Shown here piece after piece: positions 25,801 to 38,800 of a DNA stretch of 64,000 nt. The notes under the pieces are model-generated. The model searched no databases and was not told the origin of the DNA. It saw nothing but the letters and a program-made list of their open reading frames with translations. A program made the position numbers and the translations under genes. Numbering within the stretch: the first letter of the stretch is position 1; each line of letters opens with the position of its first letter. The DNA comes from Pempheris klunzingeri (taxonomy: Eukaryota > Chordata > Actinopteri > Acropomatiformes > Pempheridae): positions 8,659,477 through 8,723,476 of the forward strand of contig NC_092035.1 in assembly GCF_042242105.1 (NCBI RefSeq). The letters run 5' to 3'.

Positions 25801-28800
25801 TCAAAGCCTCTCATCAGTTGGCTGATTGATACTGTAGAAAATCTATTAGACAAAAGCTGTCAGGAAGTGAACACACCAAAACAGAAAAAGGTGCTGGTAG
25901 ATATCTGTGCTTGTTTTTGCCTCGAGGGGGAAACCCAGATGTAACTGAGGCAGAGGGACACAAAAAAAACACATGAATATTCATGTGTGGCTCCTCCTTT
26001 TGACTGTTCCCACATCACCTGAAAGCTATACAATTATCAATCAGGAACGGTGTGTTTGGTTAATCTTAACTATCAAAGGAAATGATATGCACGTGCTACA
26101 CATTTCTACACTACAAACACGACTGCAAATAAACCTGGCCTGTGATGGGGGGGGGGTTAGACGTGGAAACTGGATCCAGCCAGTCAGTCCACACAGAAAC
26201 ATCTCAACAATGAAGGATCCTACTGGCTTTGGTGATCACTGAAACATTTGGTGAGAGAGGAGAGAGGAGCTGATAAATATGTTGGCTTAATATTTACTGT
26301 GTGCTCAGCGCAACTAATGAGTGTTATGCTGCCCTGGATTTCTCATATTTACACACAGTCTGCCCTGCATTCTTGCTAGAAGTTGTTTGGGTTGTATGCA
26401 AAGACAAAGTGTCTGTATCTTAATATTTCACATTAAAAAAAATCTTGTCTTCAGTGAATACGGTTATTAATTCTTCCAAGAGTGTCTTTGCTGCTAACAT
26501 TTTATGTAAAACTCCAGCACAGCATGGAGAAGAATAATTACAAAAATGAAAACCATTACATTTGTCTTTGACTGGGCCAAATTGGTCTGTTAACCACTCT
26601 TTGGCTCTTGCGTGGGTGAATGAATGCTTCAGTCACTTAATGCGCTGCTTCATTAGGTGCAGGAAAAAGGTGCAATCTTCAGACGGTGAGACAGATCAAT
26701 CAATCAATCAATCTTTATTTATAGAGCGCCAATTCATAACAGCATAATCTCAAGACGCTTTACATAAAGAACAGGTCTAGACCAGACTCTTTAATAAGAG
26801 AGAGACCCAACGAATTCAAAATTAAGAATTCAAGAATCCCCAGATGAAAAAGGTGTCATCTCCCTTTTTTATTCTAAGTTTTAACCTCTAACCCTGGTGC
26901 AATTTAAAGGACAGCAATGATGGGCGAAGATGAAACTGTGATTTAGAACTTGAAAGGACTTTGCTCTGTGAGACACATCTGGACATCTGAGCCCCGACTT
27001 TCTTCCTCCCCCTCCTCCTCCTCCTCAGACTAATTAACTGGTCTCCCACTGCCTCGCCTTTCCCTTGGAAGCTTTATAGTTTGATAGACAGTCAGAGAGA
27101 GAGGAATTCTTCAGTGTTCGACCACAAAAGGCTGTCAAGTACAGAGATGTACAAGGTTTCACCATGCTCGGCTGCTTCTTCATTTTAATTGCGCCATCCT
27201 GCAGGACCAAAAGTGTTTATGGACAGATCTATGAAACTCCCTGAGTGGTATATCCCAGGATGTCCCAACATATCTTGTACCTGACTGCGTATCCATCTAC
27301 TTGGGGTGCTTTTTAACGACAAAGCAACATTTATTGGTCCTCAGAGGGCCTGGAGATGGATGGACGACTTTCCTAACGCAGAGCAATCCAGACTGTGGCA
27401 GCAATCGTTTCTCTCCTGACATTCTGCATAAGCTTTAGTCTTCCATCCTTTCCAGCGGACGGTCGGGAGCAGAGAAACAATCATCTTCATTTAAAATGAC
27501 GGCAAAATGGTGACATGCACCCTCGCAGCACCAGCACTGACAGCTGACACATTCTCTACAGTCTGTCTATGTCTGTCTAATGATGTCGTCTCCACTGTCT
27601 GTCCTCTGGTTTTTTGGTACGACCCCCCGCTATGCTGGAAAACAGATCTATTTCTCACTCTGTAGTTATGCCTCAGCAGGAGCCGCCCTAACCTTTTAAT
27701 GATTTGATTCATTTCTCAGACACCACCTCTGTTACCACCTTTTTACAGCCTCAGCCCGGGGGTTCAAGCCTGAAATGAATGAGAATGTACAAGTCTTATC
27801 TCCATCATTAGCTACGCTCATATATCTTCCTGGCCAGACAGAGGAAACGCACACTAAAGGTCCATTCACACCAGCACTTCAAATGGTGAAACTTCTCAAG
27901 GAAAGTCATTTATCTTAATGAAATCGCCAAAATCAGAGGATTTGCTCGCAGGGACGAAGCAAATACACACAAATCTTGACTCCAGTTTAACTTTGAACTT
28001 CGACAGTGCTGAGCTTTGAGAGTCTACCATCCACTTTTATTGAAACTCCTCTGGGTAAAAAACAGCATCACGAAACACGAATGGTACAAATGTGCCTTTT
28101 GAATAATCTATGTGAACTTCTGCTGCCTAAATTGTGCCAGTTACAAACTCACTGTGTAATGCGAAGGTTGTTTTTAATTTACCGCTCTGTGAACAGGGGG
28201 GGCCCTGGAGATTTGTTACCAAAACGACCAAATCAGCATACAATCCATTTTCCAAACCTTGAGCAATCTGTAGAAAGTAGTCTGGCTCAAGAATAAAGCT
28301 ACTTTCTGCTTGTCATGGTAATGAATATGTAAATTACCCAATTACACTGAATGTACATCAGAGTATCTCCTCACATTTGGGACCGAAGTCCAAAGACCAA
28401 AGCAGATTGCATTTAGTTCACTAACTGACTCCGTCTATTCATCTCTCACTCCTTTTTTATTCCTGTTGTGCTTATGGAAGCACGTCGACCAAATTATTGT
28501 CATGCTTGTGAAATTTTCTGAATATTTCAGAGTTTACTCAATCACAATGGCAGCTGTCATTGCTTTGGAATAGGAGGCCTCATCACCCAACAAGTCACAG
28601 CAGGAGGACTTCTGTCATTAAAACCTGATCAGAGAAATGTTTGAACTGATCAGTGATGCATTACCTTTACCCTTACCTTTTTCACTTGTTTATTGAAGGT
28701 TATTATTATTACCTTGTTGGTCAGTTTGAATAATTAAATAACCATGCATACTGATATCAAAAATATACTACTAATGAATGTGTCCATCCCTGCCAGAAAG

Positions 28801-31800
28801 TAGTCCCACCAGTACTTACCAGGTTTGCTCGGCTTGGTGGCTTGGCCAGTCCAGGCGACACATGTGGCCAACAGTACTGTTGGACTTGGGGAAAGTCCTG
28901 AGGACACTGATCACCGGGTAGGGCACCATGATTAGCAGTGACACCACCCAGGTGACAGCAATGACGCGGTAGGCGTGGGATCGGGTCTGCCACGAGCGGG
29001 ACTTCAGCGGGTTACAGATGGCGCTGTATCTCTCAATGGCAATGGCCACGAGGCTGAAAGTGGAGATGCTGACAGAGATCCCTGCAGGAAAGAAAAGACA
29101 GGCAACGAGAAAACATTTAGAGAACTGATTAGTCAGTCCATCCTGCACTATTGTCCCTGGCAATATATCATAAAAATGACTGGCATGAACCAATAATAAT
29201 GGATAATTATAAATTTTCAATGTTTTATTATTATTTTTTACACCAACTCCTTAGGATTTTGGCTTTTCAACTGCTCCATTCAGTTCACAAGGTAGCTTGA
29301 CAGCTGTTAGGTGCTGGTATTGTGGGTTTATCTGCGCTTTTTCCTGCCTGTTGAGGCTGAAAACAATGCTAAGGGAGCAGTGAGAGTGAACCAACACAGT
29401 AATAATAACAGTAACAGTAATTCTTCATACTGGGAAACCAAAACAATGGGCTAAAAGGTACTGAAAAGCTTAGGCCTGCATACAAGTAGTCATGTGATCC
29501 ATTTTTAGTCAAAATAATCAATCTGTTTCAAAAGCAGTCACTAATTCTAAAACTCATTATTTTCATTCATTTTCACATCACGACTTATTCACATCATCCA
29601 GCCATGGATATGCAGATGATTGATTAGATATGATACCAAAAGATATGCCTACTTAAGAGTGAAAGAAAAAAAAAATCCCCCTCCTCTTGATAGTGCTTGC
29701 ACCTTCAAGTTGCACGTTCAAGTTCCTTCACAGACAGCCCAAGGCCAAGCTGCATTTGCATGCATTTGCATGCATATGCATAATCTGCATAGAAAGCTCA
29801 ATCAGCACATGGCCAGTGTTCTGAGGGTGAACCAGGATGAGACAAATAGCATTAATAAACATATACCTGTGTGTCACCAGCAGCCTCAAAGGAGCCCCCC
29901 GAGTAAAGACAACACTGATCCTCTGTCACTGTGAGACAACCTCAATCTACCATTTTGCTGTCGCATATTAATCCCCATTCATTGTACACGACGGAAGAAC
30001 ATATCCTGTCTGAACCATAGCTTTGCATTATCATTCAAGGGAGGAAGTCATTATTCATACTCCTATGAGCATGGTGCAATTCAATCTACAGGAACCATAT
30101 TAAGTATTTGAGTGCTGGGCTGCTCTATGGTTTGGTTGAGGACAATTGATCCTCTCCTTGATCAGCCTTGAGCCATGGTCTCTCCTGCAAACCAATGATA
30201 AAATCTCAGTTCCTTACTTCCTTTTGTGATAAGCTCTCTTATCAGAAGCTAAAAGATTAAGGATTTAGTTTATATTGTCAAGTGCAAAATTCAAAAAAAT
30301 GTCAAGTGTGTGGATTGTAACCCAGAAGAAAGACCGCTGTGTGGATATTTGATGTCGAGTCTGATAGAAGCTAAAGATCTCATTCATGTGGTAACAGAAC
30401 AAAGGAGCTGGTGTGCAGGGATACTCCTGAACAAAAAAGACCATCCTCGCCACAAAAAGATGTCTGAATGCCTTTTATTCTCCGTGAGTAGTCGGAGCGA
30501 CTCTGTTGATCATTTTAAAAGCATTTCAGCTCTTTGTGAGGAAGTAATTTTTTTGATTGCTGCTGCACTGATATGTATCTCTGGTCCTATACAAACCTGG
30601 CTTATTGGCTTAGAACAGGGGCTTTCAGACTGTGAGACACACTTCCCTGCATGAGATGACAGATTTCCCAATAACAACGAGAAGTTAGTTATTGTAGTCT
30701 GGCTGCTGATTTGGTCCATTCACCAACACGGTCAGCTGACACCTGAATCTTGGCACCATTTGCACCAAAATTCACTCCTTCTCAAATGTACTAAAATCTG
30801 AAAACAGACATGACACACATTTTTTGGATTCAGTGGGATTCCCAGTGGGATGTCCATCACAAACTAATGTCCATAAATCCACTCAAAGAGAAACTGAAAA
30901 AGATAGACGTGCCTATTAACTCCAGAATTTGCTTGAGAATTATCAGATTTTTAAGTTTTCTTCAGCATCAAAGTAATCCAATGGTAGCTGTCAGTACATT
31001 AATGGGAACACTGCAAACAGGAACCACTGCCAACATTGTAACTCACTGAATCCATAGCAACATTATATTTCCCGTTCAAATCTCCCCAAACTTGAGTAGT
31101 TAAGATTATCTACCAAACAGAACGAAGACAATAGTAATGCATACCATTTTTGCCATGTTGAACATAAATTGAGACAACTGTATAGATTTGTATAAACCCC
31201 TGGTTTAATATAACTGGGCTATAAAAGGTTGTATTTATGTGCTGAGAAAGTCAGGAGAAGCAGGGTGGCTCCTTAACAGACTCTACCTGTAATGATCGAG
31301 CTAGTGTTACGGTTTCTGTTTCTGTCAAACGGCCTTCACAGTCTATTAGCTCAGGGTTTAAGTCCTTCCCACACAAACCTCGTTCCATAACACAATCCTG
31401 ACCACTGCAGACAACTGGTCAACATGAATGCCCCCCCCAGCTCCGGCTTACCAGAAGGAGGTGGGTGGCACAGTCAACACATGCAGATCTTAACAGTGCA
31501 TCGGCACTGTAAGAGTCTCGCACAATAAGTCTTTCACACCCACACATCTCTTTCAAGTACTAAGCACGGACACAGAACGACTGAATCGCACACACGGGGC
31601 TTTCTTTTGTTGATGCTTGAAGGCGGTCATGCCCAGACACAGTGCCGACTTCCACCGACTGTGGAAATGAGAGGCAGGAATTTAGGTGTTTTTCTCTCTT
31701 TTGTGTCATAGAAATAAGCACGAATAATCAAGAGCAACAATAACAGTAATAAGAAGAAGAAACTCTACTTATACAGCACTTTTGCTTGAAGTGCTTTACA

Positions 31801-34800
31801 AAGCAAACAGACACAAAGCAGGATTAGAAGACAAAAGGATTTACAAAGCAAGCAGTAAAAGTTGTATATACAGATAAATATTACAAAACACTTTTCAAGC
31901 CCAAGATGTTTGGCTTAGCTTAGCATAAAGGCTGAAAACGGGGAAACAGCCGACTTGGCTCTGTCCAAAGGTAACAAACTCTGTCCACAAGCATGTAACA
32001 TGTTCATTAGTGAGAGTTGGATGGATGGATTCTGTTACCTTTTTTGGATGGCCTCTATGCTAAGCTAACCAGATGCTGACTGTATAGCTTCACATTTAAC
32101 AGACGTGTATGAGAGCGGTAGCGATATTGGCAAGTAAGCAAATAAACTATTCTAGATGTGGAAGTATTCATTTATTAAGTGACGATGACTTTGCAAGCCT
32201 GAAATCAAGGAAGGTGCAGTTACCTTCAGCAGTGAGGCATGTTTCAGAAACAGGAATGAAGGAATAACACAATTATCTCCACCACCAACCAGCATAAAAC
32301 CTGCACGAGGATTCAGGCTATATTGCCTTCTTCTGAGCCCATTTAGCAATATGTCAGTGCACGGATACATGACGCAGAGACGCTCAGCCTACACAGCCCC
32401 ATTAGAGGGTGAAGCCTGTGTGGAAATAGAGCCACAGGTTTTCAAATGAGTGATGTTTTCAAACCCTGCACTCCTAAAGACTGATAGTTTGGAGGTTGTG
32501 CACTTCCAGGTGATGTATAGCACTGATTTGAATTGATGACACAGTTGCAGGTACGCAGCTTAGAGAAATTCAGAGCGGATTAATGCACCACTTGTACGAC
32601 GGATCAGATTCTTGTCCAGGAGCTTTGGGACCGAATTCATCAACCCTTTCAATATTTCAGTCTGATCTGAGCTCAGCAGCACCGAAGGACCAATTTATTT
32701 GGCTTATAAGGAAGAGTTACGAAACAAAACAGGAAATTTAGGTGCAGGAAAACTCACTTTAATATATACTCCAGCAACAGTATATAGGGTTTACAAATCA
32801 TTCTCTCCCTTGCATTAATATTGTATGTGCATTAAGCTACAGTATATTTTTCTTCTTCTTATGAATTTTAACTTCAAAGTCATCAGCAGCTAAAATGCTT
32901 CATGACCAGTAAAACCCACAAATGTCATTTTTATTTTACATATGATATCTAAATACAGTCAGCTCCTCAATATGACTCCTGCAGGTGCTGCTACATTTTC
33001 TGTGCCTACATTAAAAGAGTGAATATGGCTGATATGACTGTTATTGCTGCATCAAGTCCATTGGATTTGAGTTTTTAAAGCTTCACTCCCTGAGACTTAT
33101 AGTATTGAGTGGCTAATGTTTGAGGAGAGGACATTCTGCTGTAGTTCTGGACAAGGTGCTGCCAAGCTAATTACCAGTCAGCTAACCAACTAAATGCTCC
33201 CCCTACGCTGAATCCTCTCTTCTCGGGATGAAAAAGAAGCTCTTATCCTGCTTCTTGTTCATTAAACCGGAGACGGGCGAACACTCACAGCAGTCTGCTT
33301 GATAACTGGCTTTTGTGAAGTTTGAATTCGAGGGTCTCTGAGCGCACAGCAACCTGGGAGAGGAGATTTACGTTCCTGAGCTGAAACTACACCTGTTCAT
33401 TCTTAGCTCGCACCTAGTTCTCCCTGTATACGCTTTTAATGTTGCCCAAAAGAAGCCTAAAGGCGGAAAAACTTTTCAAATGGAAATAATGTGTTGTAGG
33501 TGCCAGATGCCCTTGCAGCCAGTTTTGTGCAAGTTTGCTGGAAGCCACAAAAGCCCAAATTCTAATACATTACGCAATCTGCACCTCGGTGGGGGCTGAC
33601 GGGCTGAGCTGCTCGTAACTTGGTTGGTAATTGCATCACATGACCAACAACACAAAAACACAAACATGGATACATAAATGTGATTGAAGACTGCACACGT
33701 ACACAAACGCACACACCCAGAATATTACAACATCGATCTCATAACTGCCACTGAAACGGCACAGGGGCTATGATTCACATGATTATCGAGCCAGGGGCAG
33801 ATGGATGGATGCATGGGCGAATAGAAAGATGGATGGAGTATTGTATGTCTAATGGGCGTGTGCTAACAGATGAGTTTGCAGAGGGTAGAGGAGTTTGCCG
33901 AGAAGGTTTGCCACACAATCAATGGGTGAGGACAGTCGCAACGATCCCGTGTATTGATTAGTTTTGGCTGATAGAGGGCCGTGCTCGTGGGAGGCTCAGA
34001 TCAGACTCAGAGGGGGAGGTTTGATTGATATGTATTTTCACATGCAGATGTTGATGTTTGTCAATGAGCATTTATATGATATTCAGTTTGACATTTTAGC
34101 ACAATGATGAGGTACAGCATGTGTTCCCTCTATAGGCACTACAAGACATGTTCTCTTCTATTCAGGGCCATAATTACTTATTGGTAGAGAAATGGTCCGC
34201 TATCATCATTTCAGGCATTAACTCAAATCTAGACTAATGAAATTCTTAATCGTTGCATACATTGTGCGTTGTAAATAGTTTTTAGGTAGCTGAGTCAGGA
34301 AGTAGCATCTATCACATCCCAGTCATTATTCACCCATTTATAAGAAGCCACAATTCATATGGTTAAGTGATTCATCATTTCGCAATCATTCATTATCAGT
34401 TAAACGACTCTGCAGTCCTGGACTTGACTGAAATGAGAAAGCACAAGTCAAAGCAGGAAAATAATGTTTTTTTTTAAGTCCGAGGCAGCTGGTCCGCCTG
34501 CCCCCCTTATCACAGCTCAGGGAGCGCGGTAATTGAAAAGGAGATCCAGCGAGCCTGCTCTCACATATGGTGCATCGCAGTCCCGAGACAATAATAAGAT
34601 CGTGGACCTCCCCATTCAATAGTTCTTCTCAACCATTAAAGTCTCAAAGTGTAGCCAAGAGACAGAAGTATTGCTCCCAGTGTCTTTGCCGTCTCCTGCG
34701 CTTTGGTCTGACTCAGGCCTCACGTGGCACCTTGGGTCTGGCCTGATGGGAGCCAGCTCATCGCTAAGTCACACTCCTGAAGACGTGTGACTGTTCGAGC

Positions 34801-35772
34801 ACTGTCGGCATGATGGTTACCTTCTGACAGGCAAAACGAAGCAGCAGAAAAGCCTCTCTGAAAGATTGATAGATGTCGAGCAATTTCCAGGCAGGATTCT
34901 AAAGCTGGAGCACAATTTCTGATTGTCTGCCAGCCAGCAGAAAAAAAGGTCAGATTTCTATGTTAGAATAAGTAAAACTGTCACTGAACAACCAGCATAA
35001 AATCTTCACATCAATCTGATCCTTCCCTTCTTCCTGTTAGCTCTGTTTAATGTGACTGGGGCTCCTTATGTATGATTTCAAGCAATTTGAATTAGCATTT
35101 CATTTGAATATTAAATGGAGCAAGATTTTTAGCTTCCTTGCCTAAATGCAACACTTAACCCAGTTATACATTCCCAATTATATCTGTGTCTTTAGGCGGG
35201 ATTGTGTGCAGGACTTTTTCAAGTCCTTAATGCTCTTTGTTATATTGTAATATTGGTTAAATATTTACTAAATCTTGTGACTGTGGTCACAAGCAGCAGA
35301 TGTGAACCAACACAACACATTACCACTTCCAGTGTAGACAGGTAGTTAGAAAAAAAGATTTGGCAGCTCAGGATTTCCTTGTTGCTATGAAACACAAGGT
35401 GGACGCAGAAATATCTCGGTTAGATGCAACAGTTTCTCTTCAAACGTGGACTAAAGCAGAGAAAAGGTGATCTTTAGAATGAATGGACCCTGTGACTAAG
35501 ATAACTAGCCATCCTCACCCATAAAGTAGGAGACGGTCTTGCACATAGCGCCTCCGAAGATGAAGTCCTCCAGGATATTGGGGATGAGGGTGAATGGCAT
35601 GCAGAAGATGGCCATCATGAGGTCGCTGACGGCCAGGGACAGCAGGAAGGAGTTGGTGACGGTTCGCATGCGCTTGTTCAGCATCAGCACCACGATGATC
35701 AGCAGGTTGCCGAAGACGCTGAGCAGGAAGATGAGCGAGTAGAGCAGGATACGCAGCGAGTCCATCTCTGAC

Positions 35773-35803
<31 letters not shown>

Positions 35804-38800
35804 ACATCATATATAAGTGCTGTGTTTGTCCATCGTTCAGCTGATTAGCTAAAAGACGGAAAGTGAATTATAAGAAAAGTACATGGCTTTGAATTGATGG
35901 GACCCATTGAATGAATGTCTGTCTCCTAAAATAGAAAATATGAACTTGATGAACCCTCATCATGCTCATTAGGATACTGGAGGCAGCAATAAACAAAGAA
36001 GAGCTGGTGCATTAACTGCTAAACAAAAGACTTCAACTAGATAAGCAAAACCAAAACTAGTTAAAAATGTAAAGATCTTTCTTTCTTTCTTTCAAGCAAC
36101 CCACATTAAATGACGCATGAGATGATAAAACAGGAGAGAAAAGAAAATGGCAACAGCTTGAATCAAATGTTCACCTGGGAAATAAGACTCTGGGCACATC
36201 AACATCACCAAAGGCAGAATAACTTGGTGTAATCGACATCTTAAATTGGCCTTGTGTCAATACTTTCCTGCTCGTCCTGTGAGCCAAACAATAATTGAAA
36301 TAATGATACTGGTGGAATGAGATGAAGATGGCATCATCAGTGCAGAACAAACTACGTCAGGTGGTGACCTGGGAGTGTAACTCAAACAAGATCATAATTA
36401 AATATGTCTTATTGTTTGCATCGTCAACACCTTTCCCTCAGTCACTCTGTTTTCTTTCCGGTATTGACCAAAAAACTGCACAGACAAAATAACTACAGAC
36501 ACAAGTGACTACAAAGAGAGTTAAGTTTTCACTAATGTAGTGTAACTATTCATAATGTGCAGTTCATCATTGCCATTAGCCAAGGCTTTAAATGTAACAC
36601 ATTTATTCATATGCCCTCCTTCCCTACAATGTGACCCCTTGCTGCCCCAATAAAAAGAGTCTAAACCCGCCCCTGCAGTGGGAGACTTCATTTTCAGTGC
36701 TGGAGTATCACCTTACAAACAAAACTAAGAATGCAACGGTTTTCTAAAATAAGTGTGCTTCATATGGTTTCCTTCTCTCAGTGCTGACATCCAGCTGAAC
36801 ACCAGTGAGAGCAGGACGGCCCGGCCGCAGGGTTTTTGGGATGCTCTCTTCACTCACACCGGCCTGTCACAGCGACTCAGTCTGAGAAAGAGAGGATCCA
36901 ACAGGACAAGGTCGGGGCAGGCCGTGCGCTGCGCTGACTGAGTCGTCTGATTTAAAGACAGCAACATGGGATGAATCTAAAGGTCTGCAGCAGAGCCGGC
37001 GGACAGAGCGCCGCGCATCACCTTCAAGGCACAAACACAGTTGTCATGAGGAGTGGAGCCAGGACACACACAGTACTGTCTGTTCATCATTTATTATGAG
37101 GGGTTTAAATTGCGTCTTCTGAGCCACATTATTTTGTATTGTCCTCCCAGACAGAAGTATGACTTAAATGTCACTGCTTTCTAGATAAGAAACACATCTG
37201 AAAGGTAACAGTGAGTTGTAGTATATCAAAGAGTAGAATGTAACTGTTGTGCTATGCTGCTTAATATGTATTTGTTTGACAGAGCATGTTAATGAACACA
37301 ATGAATGATGTAAACATGCCAGGTTTAGTAGAAATGCTCATTTGCATCCGTAGTCCCTGTGCAGAGAGCAAAAACAGAAACATAACAAGTGAGTTGAAAC
37401 ACAAAGATGCAAACGCACCAGCAGAAAAAGCCCCGACATATTGTACAGCATGTCAGGTTGAAAGCGATCGCACATCATCTGCATTCAGCCATTGTTTGAC
37501 TTTGCTTTTCAGTGCTACATGCACTGAATACTGCAAGTTACCTTGTTGCATGAATGTTTTGGTGCTGCCAGTTGCTCTGCATGATTTGTGTACTGAGCTG
37601 AGAACGCTGACTTTGTAACTAATGTAGTAATTTTGTCATTTTACTTCTATTTCTTAACCCTTAGTTGCTTTGGGGCATCTTGCCGCAGGACCATAGCTGA
37701 AAATTAACCAGCTGGCACACTTAAATTAATACTCATTAATGTGTGATATCTTTATAATTGAATAAAATTGAATGAAAGATATATTTATACATTTATTTGC
37801 TATTTCAAACACCTTTGAGGGGTCCCTCTCTAGCCACAGTTCTATGCTGCACCAAACATTATTTCAACTCTGACGGAAAAACAACAGCAGTTTGTTTGAA
37901 ATAAATACAGAAATGTCGAGGAAATCTGAAAGCGTGGCCAAAACCACGTGAAAGTTTTACATTTATCAGACAATCTGCAGAGGAACTAGACTGCGAAGAT
38001 AAAAGTAGATGCAGTCTGGATTTAAACCCAGAACACTGCAGGGTGCATGTTAATCACCTCTGCCACCTGACAGACCCAGTAGCCCCCAACTGCAAATATG
38101 AATTATTCTTTTGATAATCAAATCCTCTGATGGCTTTGAGAGAGGTTTCATCAGCTGAAGATTGATATCACGTTCATGAGCAGCATCCACTCCGAAAGAT
38201 TAATCTGCAACCCAGGTGAAGTTCTACAAGACTTTTACAAGATTTTCCCAACAGTGTTACGGCATATGCAGAACTAGCATTGATTTATGGGAACACAAAC
38301 ACCACGTGGCGAGCCCCCACTGGCTCGGCAGCTCCCATTGTGTTAGATCATGTGCGATCCAGCCGAGTGAAAATGGAATTCTCTATTCATTGAGCACCAG
38401 CAGTATGTTGGCTCCCCTGAGCCTCACCACTGTGGGACAATTTACTTTGGTTCCTTGGACTCCCTCAAGCGTGACAGCTGTGTTCAGATCCACAGGCATC
38501 TATAACTACATCACACATGAAAGGACAGCATCCACCTCTGACGTGCACATATATGCAGCAGCACTTGTTGACGTGGAACACTTTAGCCATAACCAAGTAC
38601 TGAGTGATGGACTGTTTATTTAGCCTCCGTTTACTGTTTGTACTGCGCATCCCTTTGGCTGCTGCCATGCACACTAATTATGTTATCCCACAAGGATCAT
38701 TAAAGTTTCATCACTTTGTCTTATCTTTAGCAGAGGATTAGAGCAACGTCTTAGGGACAACAAGTCATATGAATATTTTGTCATTTATTACAGGATGTGG

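Larger units (their letters stand above)
23644..28819 (-). other. cckbr: cckbr intron 3
   Basis: An intron of about 5.2 kb. It holds a short (CA)n run at about 23676-23691, a dispersed repeat at 24060-24290, a second at 26695-26880, and a short (CTC)n run near 27006-27026. No exon of another gene is recognised on either strand. Confidence 0.8.
29082..35518 (-). other. cckbr: cckbr intron 2
   Basis: An intron of about 6.4 kb. It contains paired octamer-like motifs at 29754-29771, a dispersed-repeat piece at 31745-31870, a fold-back repeat at 31912-32135, and a GGAT-rich patch near 33797-33840. No other gene is recognised. Confidence 0.8.
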
